Positions 32,500 through 44,829 of a stretch of 64,000 nt of DNA are shown here, in pieces. Source of the DNA: Laccaria trichodermophora. Lineage: Eukaryota; Basidiomycota; Agaricomycetes; Agaricales; Hydnangiaceae. Positions within the stretch are counted from its first letter, which is position 1; the number at the start of each line of letters is the position of its first letter. The DNA lies in contig JACTVC010000034.1 in assembly GCA_018417955.1 (NCBI GenBank), positions 433,238-497,237 of the forward strand, given 5' to 3'. The translations under genes and the position numbers were made by a program. The notes beneath the pieces were generated by a model. The model saw nothing but the letters and a program-made list of their open reading frames with translations. It was not told where the DNA came from and did not search any database.

Positions 32500-35400
32500 T
32501 CAGGAATACATCTCATTGAATTCTAGGAACTCTTCGTCATCGTCCTGGGACTGGTCGTCATAAGGGACTCTGCCCTCGTCGGAGCCAGATTCTGAACTAG
32601 CATCCAGGTTAGGATCATCGCGATCATCCATGCCAAATTCTGAACCGTCCGAATCTGCATCGTCGTGACTACTGTCATAGCCCCCATAACCACCCACTTC
32701 ATTCAAGCTTTCTCCAGGATCTTGATCTGGAGCCGCTGGAGCTGAATTTGGGGTCGATTCGGGGGCGGGCTGGGCTGCAGATATATGGCCATGCCCATAC
32801 ATATGCCCAATTCCAATGCCCAAGTGATATCGCATAATCATGTCGCGGTCGGCAAACCTGCCAGAATGATTAGATGGTGCCATATCTACTAGTAGAACAG
32901 CTGCTGTTCACTGACCTATTGACATAGTAACCTTTCCACTCCTGACCATCCTTTGCTATCTTGGAAAGGCCACGTCCATCCTGATAGCGTTTGCCCTCAG
33001 AGAATACGGGGCTTAAATAGCAACTTCGAAGAACATGCTCCGGGTTTACAAAGTCAAATGCATCTATTTGTGCCATCGGAGGAAATGACACGCGATCCAG
33101 CCGGGAGGGTTTCCATCCAGCATTTAGCAGATTGGTGGAAACCTGGAACCACCGCACCCAGAGGAAATCAAACCTCATCGCTTCATAGTTGAGCATACCA
33201 GGTCCAGAATAGACGACATTGACATGGTAGATTCCCAATACTCGTGCATATAAAAATGGATGTGTAGGGAGATCATTCTGGGCTTGTGGATCAGCAAGCA
33301 ACATGATGTCGCAATGGGATGTTTTCGGGTTGATGACATCTTCGGACCGCCGCACATCGTAGGTTGTGTTATAAAACCGGGCAAGTTTGTGAATGTACAT
33401 GTGGTTATCTTTGATGATGATGGAGTTCAAAGCCAGCTGCTTTGTATGCTCATTGGGGCCAAGGTTTAGGGACTTCGGGCCATTTTCTTTGCCTTGAAGA
33501 TTCCGCAACTCTTCTAACCTTTCTTGGACTCTAGGTAGGAGGTGGGTATTCAGTTTTGTCATGAAACCCTGTGCAGGTTGTGCGATCAGTAAGAAGGGGC
33601 ATGCAAATTTAGAGCCATAGTTACCTGAAGGGCAGGGTCAAAGCGATTTTCTTGGAGGAATAAGCCAATGTTCACTGGATTGTTTTGGGTCCTTCCGATG
33701 TGGTATCGACAGCTCGAAGACCCAGGGCAATTGTCAGCTGCTGCATCACTTCTTGCCCCGTTTACTTCCCTGGCATTTAATTTCTGCCGGATGCGGCAAA
33801 GCCGAGCTTGCCTCCGCTCAATCTCAGTCAGTTGCTTTATGAATTTCTTGCGACTCGTGCGCTTGTACCGAGATTTTGGGTTTCGATGCTCGAGCTCTGA
33901 CTGCACCATGCCAGGCCTTAGTGTGCCATGTGGTCCAAGATAAGAATGGTCAACTTACTGGCTCAGTTGAATAAGAATCTGTCGTTCCGTATCTCCGAAT
34001 AGTTTCAGCATAGTCCCCCAGCGCATGCGCTTTGTATGTGTTCAGATTGAAAGTTTTCTTGCGCCTCCCAACAGGTATTTTTGCCTGTGTTACTTCACGT
34101 CTGGTCGTGCTGCCATCCACGCTATCAATCGAAGGAAGAGCACCCTGCATCGCATGTGGTTCTGTAGTCGCAGTGTTTATGCCAGTGGCATTACTAGTTG
34201 CCATGCCAGCCGGTATAGATTTGTTCATAGGCGCTGCTGCGTTCTTGGCTTGCTGGCGCTCCCTTGCTGCAACTTCCCGCTTTAGTTCTCTGGTATCAAA
34301 GGCTGGACACAGTTTTTCTTGGAAATCCTGCAGGGCCTGCCCTAGAGCAGAAGTGGTCGATTCTAAAATTCCCAAGGTAAGGTCTGTATGCTGCCGGAGC
34401 TTTGCAAGGCCATGCCAATGTGCAAAAATGAATAGAAGGCTTAAAAGGAGGGAATTATGTGGCTCTGGAAGAAGGCCATCAAAGACTGGGATGGAACACT
34501 ACAAACACTATATGAATATTTCAAAATGTTTCCGGTATGCCTTGTAGCTCACTTGTAGCAGATTTTCGTAGTCCCTTGCACCAAGCTTCTTCAATTCAGA
34601 AATATTGCTTGAAAAACGACGAATAGAATCACGGCCAAATGTTGGCGTCGCGCGGAAGCTATCACATCTCTTCAGATGGCCCATTTTGAAATGGAGGAGG
34701 GTACTGACCGGAAATCGAGGATATCAGTTGCTCCGGCAACAGTATCCAAGATCCGAAGGAGATGGAGGAAAAGGGCCCGCCAAACTCCCAACTCGACCTC
34801 GTGCATAAAATCAACATGAAATATTTCAAAGAAATTGAAGAGGAAGTGCGGAAAGCGCTCCGAAAATGCATTCTGTTTCAAGCTTTAGCTTGGATACAAA
34901 GGCTGGTTCGCCATGGCAAAGACTTACTAGAGTTGGTACTAGTGATTGAGGCTTGAGAATGCGCTGCACTGGAGCACTCTCAACAGCCCAATTTTTCCCA
35001 TAGATCAGTGCTTGGGCTTCGCGTATCTTTTCTTTGTATACATTGTCATTGGTGCGTGCAGAAAGTTTTCGCTGCACCTTGTCGCATTCAGTACCTACTA
35101 GATGAATTTGACTCTTAGGAATAAGGCAGCGGGGGCATGGGCGGCCACCCATGTTCCGGATGGTAGTTAGTAGAACCCTATATGACATCAGCCTCGCAAC
35201 AAATCAGCAGCAGCAGCAATGTACACACTTCTCTGGGTAGTCGGCAGCATAGGAGAAGATCCGAAGGTAGAAACGTCGGGCAATCCCATCGCAGCACATG
35301 ATAACAATACCATTCTCATATGCATCCATGAACTCGTCATCTAGCAAGATTTTCCACTGTGCATGAAGAAACTCGCGCTGGCAATGCGTCATGAATGGCT

Positions 35401-36922
35401 TGTTTGCTCCTTTCCCACCAAAATGCTGCCCACCAAAATCTTTGAATTCGGGTGGCAACTGCAGCCCAGTCAATTGCCATGGCCTTAACACCAAATCAAA
35501 TGTGCCTTACCTTCTGGAAATAAGCAACATGGTGGCAGAGATTACAGCTGGGTTTACATCTTCTATACTTCGATTCGTTCCCGAAATATACATAAAGCGG
35601 CCAGAGATATGCAGAGCCGAATGACGTCAGGTGGGTGCTGTCCGAGGAATACATGAGACCGATGACAATGCGCTGGAGAGTGCATCCAGGTGCTCTGGGT
35701 AAAGCCTGTATTTCTTCGTGTGCCTCCAGGAATGCTGGAGAGGTATAAAGTTCTCCATGAACCCTAACCGAAGCAGTGTCCCCCTTTTGCCACCGCAGTT
35801 CATAGGGTTCAAGATGGAAATGCTGGAACTCATCAGCATTGTTCATCTTCTCCTTGAGAATCGCTACGATACTGCGATGATGGAATGGGGGGAAATGATA
35901 TTCTTGAACCCCTGGGCTCTTCGCCAGGCGGTGGATTGGGATGGGTAAAGAAATCAGTGTTGCGGTCCAGCCAGCATCAGGTTCATCATACCATGTGTCC
36001 TCCATATCGCCAGCTGCATCTGATTCCCCCAGCTGCTCGTTCAAAGCATCCCATGGAACACCCTGGATATCTTCTGGCCTAAAATCCCGCCTGCAAATGA
36101 TATCGACTAACCACTTGAAACCCGCTTTTGTTTTCTGCAACCCGTCATTCCAGTACCAATCACCAAGAAGGAAGGCAGATTTGTTTGGGTAAGGGCCGAA
36201 GATAGCACCTCCCGCCGGTAATTCTTCATGATCGGATGTAACTTCAGAGAGAGCGGCGCGCTGCTGCTCCAACTCGGGGTCATGTGTGGGGAATCCTTCT
36301 GCCCTGTACTGCCGGAACAGTCCAAATACATTTCGAGGAGATGTGAGGAGTTTCCGGATTTTCATTGCGGTACCACTGGTAGGTTCCGCAGGCTCAAAAC
36401 GCGTAACTTCTGGAAGCAGTGTTTCTGGAGGTGGAAGCGCAGCTTGCGCTTGAGGCTGCTCGTCTCGAAAGCGCACAGGTAAATAAATCTTGCGGCGAAC
36501 TCTGCGTTCGGCAAGAGAGCGGGGGTCATCAGGGATAGCCTCAATGTCCATCAATTCCTGGTTTGTAAGTATCGACGAAATGCTGGCAGGCGGCACATTC
36601 TGGTTCTATCAACAAAGGGTAAGGGAAGGAACCGTTAGGCATCATCTGGGATCGCAGTTTGTGGCGAAGCAATTACCTGTGGCTGTTTTTCTTGAACATT
36701 AGGTGCGGATAGCGGCTTCTGGCGCTCTTCAAGGCGTCGCTGCTTTTGTTTTCTGTATGCTTCCTGCACTGATGCGAGGGTGGAAGAAAAGAGTCTCTTC
36801 TTTCGCACACAGCTAGATGAATGGTTGGTAAAGGCATTGAGTTGTGCAAAAGATCGACCGCAACCCCCACAAGTTTGGCTGAACGCCCTTGTATCAGAAT
36901 ATAGTGGATCTTCTGCATCCAT
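32500..36922 (-). CDS. Plavaka-type (CACTA superfamily) transposase, apparently complete
   Basis: About ten exons give a continuous protein. It starts MDAEDPLYSDTRAF with a C2HC zinc finger (CGGCGRSFAQ...NHSSSC). Then come the Plavaka core blocks: FGPYPNKSAFLLGDWYWNDG; TLQRIVIGLMYSSDSTHLTS; FGSAYLWPLYVYFGNESKYR; LPPEFKDF; CDGIARRFYLRIFSYAADYP; GGRPCPRCLIPKSQIHLVGT; IFHVDFMHEVELGVWRALFL; ELEHRNPKSRYKRTSRKKFI. The C-terminal segment FADRDMIMRYHLGIGIGHMY precedes an acidic tail ending EEFLEFNEMYS. All junctions I traced keep frame (for example FQK|LPPEFKDF and YAADYPEK|VLLTTIRN). Plavaka elements are cut-and-paste transposons abundant in agaricomycetes. It may be active or recently so. The element's terminal repeats were not found, so its exact borders are unknown. 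Confidence 0.85.
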
Positions 36923-37953
36923 TACTGGGCGACGGGGTTGGTGGACTCTAAAGTTGGGGAAGCACTGGGCAAGCAGCAACGCGGCTGCGTTTTTTGAAAG
37001 CCAGCGTGCCACTGGCAGTTCGGACCTGGACTCTGCAACCAATTAAAATTATCATCATAATATCATGATGTTTCATACTAATAGTGGCACAGCCCATTTT
37101 TGGGTGGCTGATGTTGATGTTGAAACCTAGTATGCTGATCTGGGCTCATCATGGCGTCTTTGAATTGATGGCAGTCTAGCGGGTTAAGCGCGCGCAGGTT
37201 TGCTGCAGATGGCAGGTAAAACTTAGTACTAGTAGAGGGCCAGGATATTTAACAACCCCGCTGGCAAGCCCTTCGCATATCCCAGTATAATGGCACAGGC
37301 ACCCTCCTGCCCTCCGCTGGTCTTAAGCAGAGCTCATCTTCCAGCGCCGGCTGGTGATCTCCGAAGTTGGCAGGAGCGGCCATAGGGATTGTAACCTTAG
37401 CCAACAACTTAGCAGTCTTCACTATCTCAGGACTTTAGGCCAAAAGGTAATGGAACAGAGCCAGGGATTTTGGTCGGTGTTGAATCACGAACCGAGGCAG
37501 GAGCGGCCTGCGGAATGTATGGGCGGGGCAGCAGCAGATGCCCTGGAGTCAAGCGCCGCGCCAACGATATGCTAGTGAAGTTTGGCAGGGACGCCAGAGG
37601 CGAGCAGCCTGCCAAAAGGCCATTGTAGAAAAACGTTGTATTGAACATTGTAGAAGCCACATTGTCATAAGTGGCAGCGCCCCGGCGTGATATAGCTTCA
37701 CTGCTGGACTACTTACGGACAACCTTTCCCCATAAGATACGTTCCTCTGCTGTTTTCAAATCACATTTCGGGTCAATGATGGCAGGGGATTTACCGCCTA
37801 GCTCCAGGGTTGCAGGGGTGAGATGCTTGGCGCCTGGTGCTCCCGGCTTCGTTGAGTATTACGATGCAAATGATGGGAATGGTTGTTGTCTTGGATGTGG
37901 GGGTGATTTAGGGGGGAGGCAACTTGGATGCGAGAGCAGCAGGGCTGCAATAG
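36923..37953. other. 5' flank of the transposase and degraded sequence
   Basis: 36923-37050 still reads open in the transposase frame upstream of the chosen ATG (starting MVAESRSELP at 37042), so a longer N-terminus is possible. 37050-37953 has openings on both strands (37671-37940 plus, 37427-37660 minus) but no recognisable protein. It should contain the 5' border of the Plavaka element. Confidence 0.4.
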
Positions 37954-39598
37954 CTGTACTTTTTGATGCCCTACATATTCCTGCAGGAATGGGTCCATTC
38001 CACTGGATTCCACCAGATTCCACAGGAATAGACTGGAATCCACAGGAATGGACTGGAATCCTCTGGAATGGGCCTGGATTCCACCAGATTCTGTGTGTAT
38101 ATAAACTGACTTTTGTAGTCTATCAGTGTTATTATCCCTTTTAGGGTATACACCTTCCTTTTTGGGTCAAATTTCCCACGATACAATAGTTGTAGCCCTT
38201 TCTCTTAGCTTTGTAAATGTGTTGAAATCATATTATTTGGTGTTGTTTTCATGGAGAAAAGTACAAAATACAAAAAAAAACGCGACACTTTTGAAAATCT
38301 TTTACCTCATATATCCACAATGGGAGTACTTCAGAACACAATTCAACCAGATTTGGGAAGCTACAGTGCAGGGCTACAACTTTTGTTTTTTGACCATTTT
38401 TGGTAATTGGTCATGTGACTATCATCCTGACATCCCATTGAATGAACCCTGACAAGCAGAATCCTCATTATCTTGAATTTCTTGACTTTTTGGTCATACA
38501 AGATCATATTTCCTTTCATAGATATATATAAATGACCCTGACATGGACCCTGAAGGCAGTGCCTCATGTTGTATACACTGCATACACCAACTCTATTTTT
38601 TTGTGAGTGTTCTGCTATTCTTTTACTAGAAATACTTAAATTTCCTTTTTTGGATATGTACCCTGAACCTGACAACAGCTATTTGGAAATGTGCACAGAC
38701 CATGTAAACAGTACCCCAACATTGTCAACAATGGTTAACATCATGTCTCTGCTGTTTTTCTGTTTTTCTGGTTATATTTGCACTAATTACCATATTTGGA
38801 AATGTGCACAGACCATGTAAACATTACTCCAACATTGTCAATAACAGTTAACACCATGTGTATACCTTTTCCCCTTCTTTTCTGATCTTCTGGCTATATT
38901 TGCATTAATTACCATATTTGGAAATGTGCACAGACCATGTGAACACTACTTCACCATTGTCAAGAACAGTCTACATCATGTTCATTCTTTTTTCTCTTTT
39001 TTTCCTGATTTTCTGGCTATATTTGCATTAATTACCATATTTGGAAATGTGCACAGACCATGTAAACACTACTCCAACATTGTCAACAAGAGTCTACATC
39101 ATATTTATTCTTTTTTCCTGATTTTCTGGCTATAGTTGCATAAATTACCATATTTGGAAATGCGCACAGACCATGTAAGCAATACCCCAACAACATCACC
39201 AATAGTGAGCACCATCCCTATATTTTTTCTGTCTTTTTTTCCTGATTTTCTGGTTATATTTGCATTAATTACCATATTAGGAAATGCGCACAGACCATGT
39301 AAACAGTACCCCAACATCATTACCACCATCCCTATTTTTTTTCTGATTTTATTGTTAATTTTTATCTGAAAATATAGAACTTGCCATATTTGGCAATTTT
39401 TAGTGCTCATTCCGGTCACTGGATTCCAGTGCCATTCCGTTCCGGTGCATTCCGGGGACTATTCCGGTGAAAATCCCGGAATATCAATATTCCGTGGCTG
39501 GAGTGAAATTTTGGCTGGTAAATTCCACTGGAATGGCACCGGAATCCACCGGAATGACCGGAATCCGGCAGGAATATGTAGGGCATCACTAAGACCTC
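37954..39598. mobile_element. MULE-like element 2 (1645 bp) with 9-bp target duplication CTGCAATAG
   Basis: CTGCAATAG lies directly outside both ends (37945-37953 and 39599-39607). The ends are inverted repeats of about 31 bp: left CTGTACTTTTTGATGCCCTA, right (reverse-complemented) GAGGTCTTAGTGATGCCCTA, both continuing CATATTCCTGC. The right end matches the left end of element 1 (GAGGTCTT...ATGCCC, then GGAATCC words and CCAGCCAAAATT). The two elements therefore belong to one family and lie in opposite orientation. Subterminal GGAATCC arrays are present here too (37975-38090 and 39410-39580). The interior is AT-rich with a six-copy minisatellite and no transposase. Confidence 0.85.
38685..39340. 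repeat. Six-copy minisatellite, period 112-125 bp, inside MULE-like element 2
   Basis: The word GGAAATG(T/C)GCACAGACCATGT recurs starting at 38685, 38798, 38920, 39043, 39155 and 39280, followed each time by AA(C/G)A-TACTCCAACATTGTC-like sequence and a T-rich spacer ending TTTGCATTAATTACCATATTT. Neighbouring units differ by point changes and small indels. Confidence 0.85.
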
Positions 39599-39719
39599 CT
39601 GCAATAGCAGCGGCGTGATACAGAGCTGGTTTCTGGTTTTGGCGCGAAACTGCTGCCGGGGTTTGCAATTGAGGCTGGACAAAACCACCTGCGGCCGCTG
39701 CACCCACGACAGTGTCGGC

Positions 39720-42700
39720 AATCACGAGACGCTGGACCTTGACCACCCGCGTCTGGCCAAGGCGATGAACGCGGTCAAGGGCTTAAACCTCAACGGCTCT
39801 TGACCAGCTGATATCGAGCCAGATGAAGTTGTTCGCCCGCGTAAGGTTGAGGCCAACGCCTGCTGCGGGTGCCAATTAATGGCGGAAGTTGCATACAGTG
39901 GTTCAAAGGCTTACCTCCGCACTTGAGCGACGTCAGCATTACACGGACCTTGCCCTTTGACATAACACGCGAACGGCCTGATCGTGCTTGTTGCGGCTCA
40001 TGCCGCCTTGATATCTACTGGCAAGTTAGAATTTGTCATGTGGAAAGACAAAGTGCATGACTTGCTTGACATGGGCAATTCCTTTCTCTGAAATGAGAAA
40101 ATATACCTTCTCCAGACGCTTCTCAATGCCCACCATGAGAACCTCCATCATATGCTGCAAGTGAAGTAGGCTAAGTCTGGAGAAGATCGGCACAGTCGCA
40201 CATACCTTCATTTGAGTGGATGGCAAGAGCTTTGACATCAACTAAATGACTTCCCTGGGACCGGTATCTTCTTCATACAACCAAAGACAACCTCCTGCTC
40301 AGGAGTATCCATATCCTCGTCCAAATCCACGATGATGGTGGCCTTGCGTTTTCCAAACCGAACGAGCATCCTGCTCCTCCTCATTGTCGGGAGCGATGAA
40401 GGCGCTCACGTCGTCGTCTTCGTCACTTTTGAAACTGGATTTGATGTAGTCGTCATCGTCGTCTTGGACTTGGACTTTTGAACTTTCTTTGCCTTTGCCT
40501 TTCCTTCCCTCTGGAATTTGAAATGGGTTCATCGTCCGAATCAACGACCTTTGTTTTGCTCTTCTTCAACGGCTCATCGTCTGAATCGACCATCACAACA
40601 TCTTCGTCCTGTTCTCCAGTGAGATTAAGGTCAGCACCAGTGGGCTCGAAGGCGGTGCAGCTGAACAGCTTCTCCTTGACAACGGCGGATCGACATACAG
40701 GGCCTGGTGAAGCCATGTTAGCAGGATCGGGCCAAGATTAGCAGCAATCTCACATGGTCGTTCATCAGCCCTGGTTGTGGCTGCACCGTCGCCTCCTTCG
40801 ACTTGAGGGGTATTGGGAATGTCACCTAGAAATTGAAGTCATGAAAAGGCTAGACTTACACACGGAAAAAGCCTACAGATGCATCCGCGGCAGAAGATGT
40901 GTGTGCAAGAGGTAATGGCGGCGTCGTCCAAAGTATGATAGCAGATGGGACAGCCCCCGTCTTCAAGAGCAATGCCGGCAGACTACATTGACAAGACTTA
41001 AAATATAACAACGATGGCCAACATGTATGGTACATACCTCTTTTTCGGCAGCCATCCGAAGCAAGGTCATTTCCCTAAACTTTTCCTTCATCTTTGCCAC
41101 AAACATGTGTGACACCAGACGTCTCGTGTGGGAAAGCCCTGTGGAGAGCCCAGGTTTGGAGCTGTTGATCTCATGCAGATGGACGAATGCTGCTCCGTCT
41201 TCTTGGATAGGCGACGGGTGGGAGCAGATTTGACGATATCGGAGAAGCACAAGGACTTGATGATAGTTTCTTTGAGAAGAGTGAGCAATGCTTGGCAGGA
41301 AGGCAGGTTCACTTACTCGAGAACTGTTCCAACCCAATATGCGATGTAGAAGGAACGGCCCAAAGATAGCTTGGTGCCGGGATATCAACTATTGATGTTA
41401 TAGTGGGAGACTATTTGATGTATGATTTTTCTTCTCAAACAACCCAACATGGTCGTGGAATGCGGTGCAGTCCGGGTCATACCAAGGCCTGATTTTAAGG
41501 AATCTCGTGTATGCATATGTGTCAACAAGACTGTTGTGCTAAAGACATGTCACTTAGCAAAAAGTGTCGGACATGTTACTGGCACGACGTACCCTCCCAA
41601 GCACCACCGCTAGGTGCCACGGAGTTCATTAAATGTTTGGGACTGGCCTGTGAATGAAGGAGAAATAAGCAGAGATATTGTGGTGGAAATTGAACGGTGA
41701 CTTACAAGTACGCCGTTTGCAAATGGCTTGAGCCTCATCAAGAACGAGACGGTAGAACTGATTATAGCGACAGGATCAGCATCATCGTCTGGAAAAGTGC
41801 TGGGACATCCTACTTTGATTTCAGACAGCAGTCCCTCTAAAGCCCAATCGGCAAATGCGTGACAAGCGATTCAATGTAGAACATACTTTGTTGCTTCTTG
41901 GCCTTGCTTCCCTTCTTATTTCCATTGTTATCGTTAGAATCGGAGACAAAAAAGTTGTCCTTTTTCTTTTGGCGCTTCGCTTTAGCCTTCTGTTTTCATT
42001 GGGCTTCAAAATCGGGCCACCCAAGAGACATCATCCTGAGAAAAGATAGACGTCAGCTCCTCTGGCAAGTGAACATATGCGCAGTGCAGACGAACCGTGT
42101 AAGTAGTCAACGCAATATCGCACTTCATTATCTCTGACTTCTTTCGTGGCTTTGAAGACCCTAGAAAGACGGTGATTTGGTATGGTGGGCTATAAGTAGA
42201 GAATCCGGCGAACCATGATAGATCAAATGCTTCAGCTCGCAATTGGTCTTGAGGTCGATCTCTGCCTTCCATTGACCAAGCAGCGCCGCGGGTGCGATGA
42301 TAAGAGTCGTCCTGCAGACCGGACCAGGCGGCTGATTCTTCACAATGGCGGCAATCCTAGTTGTAAGAAACATCAACAACAGACCAATTAGAAATAAGAA
42401 TTCGTAATACATCTGGACGGTCTGCAAAATGAGGTGTCACCACTGGGGGGAGCCGTGAAGAATAAATGGCCTAGACTAACCTTTCCAAGACCCGTGTCGT
42501 CTCCTAAACAACCGCCCTTGAAGTAGCTTAGCTCTTTGTCCAGCATCCAGGCAGCACCAATGGTCTGATGTGGAATAAGGGCAACTTCCATCCCCAGCAA
42601 GAGGTCGCATTACGATCCCAGACCAAGTCGTTCAAGCACCTTGCCAACGCTTGCATTTCAATCAAACTGTTCTGCATTTCCAGCTTCGATGAGGAATTTG

Positions 42701-43290
42701 TCGACGCTGTAAGATAAAAATCATTAGTCTGTAGTGACAACCGTGAGTTGGAGCATGGAGACGCACCCATCAGCCTTGGCTTGAAGTCCAACATAGAGAT
42801 CCCGGGTTCGACCACGAAAGTCCCCATTGTCGTCCCTGCGGGGAGCTGGAACTTCGATGCTCACACGCGGGATGAGATCGTCAGCGGTCACCAGCATCAT
42901 CTCTTCTTCGTTGTCCCAGTATGAGTAGGGTGTACTAAGAGCAATGGAAGTTGTGAATTCAGGGGCGGCGCGGCCAGCCCCAAAGTTTGTGAAATCAGCA
43001 CAGAAACCCCACCCGCGCAGTCACCTAGCCAGAACTAAGGCATCATACACAACGGTGTGTGGAAATCTCTGCCAGAAACTGCTACTAGGTCGCTGGCCCC
43101 AATAGCCGAATTTTGTGATAGAACATTGAAGTCCAAGACGAAAAGTTGAAAGTTTAAGGTAAGCACATGATCTTGCTACCAGAAGCATGAGCATGTGATC
43201 GAACACAGCCACGGCATCCTTCCTGAGATCACTGTCACGGTTGACGGAGCCACATTCAATCGTCATCCGCAAACGCGGGAAGTTCAATGC
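39720..43290 (-). pseudogene. Decayed SNF2-family ATPase with RING finger (Rad5/Rad16-like)
   Basis: In protein order on the minus strand: MNFPRLRMTIECGSVNRDSD (43287); PHQTIGAAWMLDKELSYFKG then GCLGDDTGLGK (about 42570-42490, Walker A; the usual GDDMGLGKT has T for M); TTLIIAPAALLGQWKAEIDL (motif Ia, about 42310-42240); FYRLVLDEAQAICKRRT (motif II DEAQ, about 41760); YHQVLVLLRYRQICSHPSPI; RING CPICYHTLDDAAITSCTHIF then CRGC (about 40950-40875); AGVGLNLTRANNFIWLD and RVHRLGQTRVVKVQRLVIAD (motifs V-VI, about 39850-39725). Frameshifts and stops separate these blocks, and 41400-41640 is scrambled. Such proteins remodel chromatin or act in DNA repair with ubiquitin-ligase activity. This copy is dead. 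Its C-terminus ends against element 2 and its N-terminus against the foldback element. Confidence 0.75.
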
Positions 43291-43999
43291 CCTATTGCAG
43301 GCTGGCGGCTCGAAGGCAAGGGGCCTACCTCATCCAGGGGTGACCCTGGAGATGAGCTTGGACACGAGTCTTGGACGAGCTGTATCCTAGTACCAACCCA
43401 ACTTTTCACGATCAAAGCGAATTTTGTCTTAGCTAGCTATATCATATAACAAGATGTTGAATGTGATGATTGTAATCTAGTGTGGCCCAGCAGCTTCCAG
43501 CATCATGATAGCGAGTCAGGGCATTCAGTAGATACACTATGGAACCATAACAATAGAAATTGACAATTGTCCCAATAAGTCATAGGGCTACCCCAATGGG
43601 CCCAATTACAAAAGACATTATGATACTATACATTGGCCCAACAACATGACAATATGTATATTTGATTGTTGGGCCCAACGACAGTGCCACAGTCCAAGCT
43701 AAGGGTTTATAGATTGGCCACATGGCTTAAATGGGGGTAATTTTGGCCATTGATATATGACGGTATTAAGGTACCATTGATAGTTGGGCCCAATGAAGGG
43801 AAATCGTTAAGGGAGATGGTTGGGCCCATTGGCCCAATTATTAAGCTATGGTTGATGGTTGGGCCTAATGTAAGGTATTTGTTAAGGGAACAGGTTGGGC
43901 CCAATGGTAAAATTTCAATGCTATGGCTTGTAAGTTGGGCCCATGCCATGATATAAGCTATAGTTCATAGGTTAGCCCAATGATTATTTGAATTTTGCG

Positions 44000-44825
44000 G
44001 GTGGGCTTTGGTCCGGTAAACCCGTGGGTCTGCTCCTGTTCCGTTGGACCCACGGCCGCACAATTGTGCAATTACACCGCGGGTTGGCTATTGTGCAGTT
44101 ACCCCCATGGGGTAGCTCTTGTTCCGTTACCCCCGGGGGTCGCCACATGGGCCAGATCATGTTCTGTTACCCCCGCGGATTGACAATTGATCCATTACAC
44201 CCTCAGGCTGGCTGTTGTTCATTACCCCCATGGGGCAGCTCTTGTTCCATTAGCCCCGTGAGTCGCCACACGGGCCAGATTGTGTTCCATTACCCCACGG
44301 GTTGACAATAGGTCCATTACACCTGCGGGATCTTATTCCATTACACCCACGATGTCCAGCTCTTGTTCTCTTAGACCCGCGGAACCTTCTTCTGTTTGGC
44401 CCGCGGGTTTCCAATTACAGCAACGGACCTTTTGTGGCTCCCCCGCAGGTCTCCGATTACACCCATGGATTACCTGCTGCTCCGTTACACCTGTGGCCAC
44501 CCACGGACCACCTGCTGCTCCTTGACCAATTGGCCCTCTTCCATCAGCCCCCCACCCGTGGGCCACGTTTGCAGCTGGCCTGCAAAATGGACCAACAATT
44601 GTGCCTTTACATTCAGAGACCATTATTCCATTACACCCGTGGGCTGCGCTCTCATCCGCGGACCTGCTCTTTTTCTGTTACCCCCACGGACCAGCAATTC
44701 TTTTATCTGCAGACTGACGGATTACCTACCACTCCGTTTCTGCGGACACCCATTGTTGCTGTTGGACCCATGGGCCACACCATTTGTTAAGCCCATTGGT
44801 CTGTTACATCCGCGGGCCACCAGCT
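44000..44825. repeat. GC-rich array (CCATTACACCCGCGGG-type) in the foldback left arm
   Basis: Units of about 35-45 bp carry variants of GTTCCATTACCCCCGCGGGT. Its inverted counterpart is 47580-48075 (GTAATGGAACAA...GGTCCACGGGTGTAATGG). The left array is longer by about 400 bp. Openings across it (for example 44302-44790) are by-products of the repeat, not genes. Confidence 0.75.
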
Positions 44826-44829
44826 AGAG

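Noticed and set aside
32340..37300. Terminal inverted repeats for the Plavaka element
   Set aside because: I compared the flanks by eye, including CACTA-type words near 37080, and found no matching pair, so no element borders are given.
44280..44827. Overlapping long openings in the foldback arm as genes
   Set aside because: They follow the GC-rich tandem repeat and reappear inverted at 47583-48091 with all frames open; this is repeat structure, not coding.
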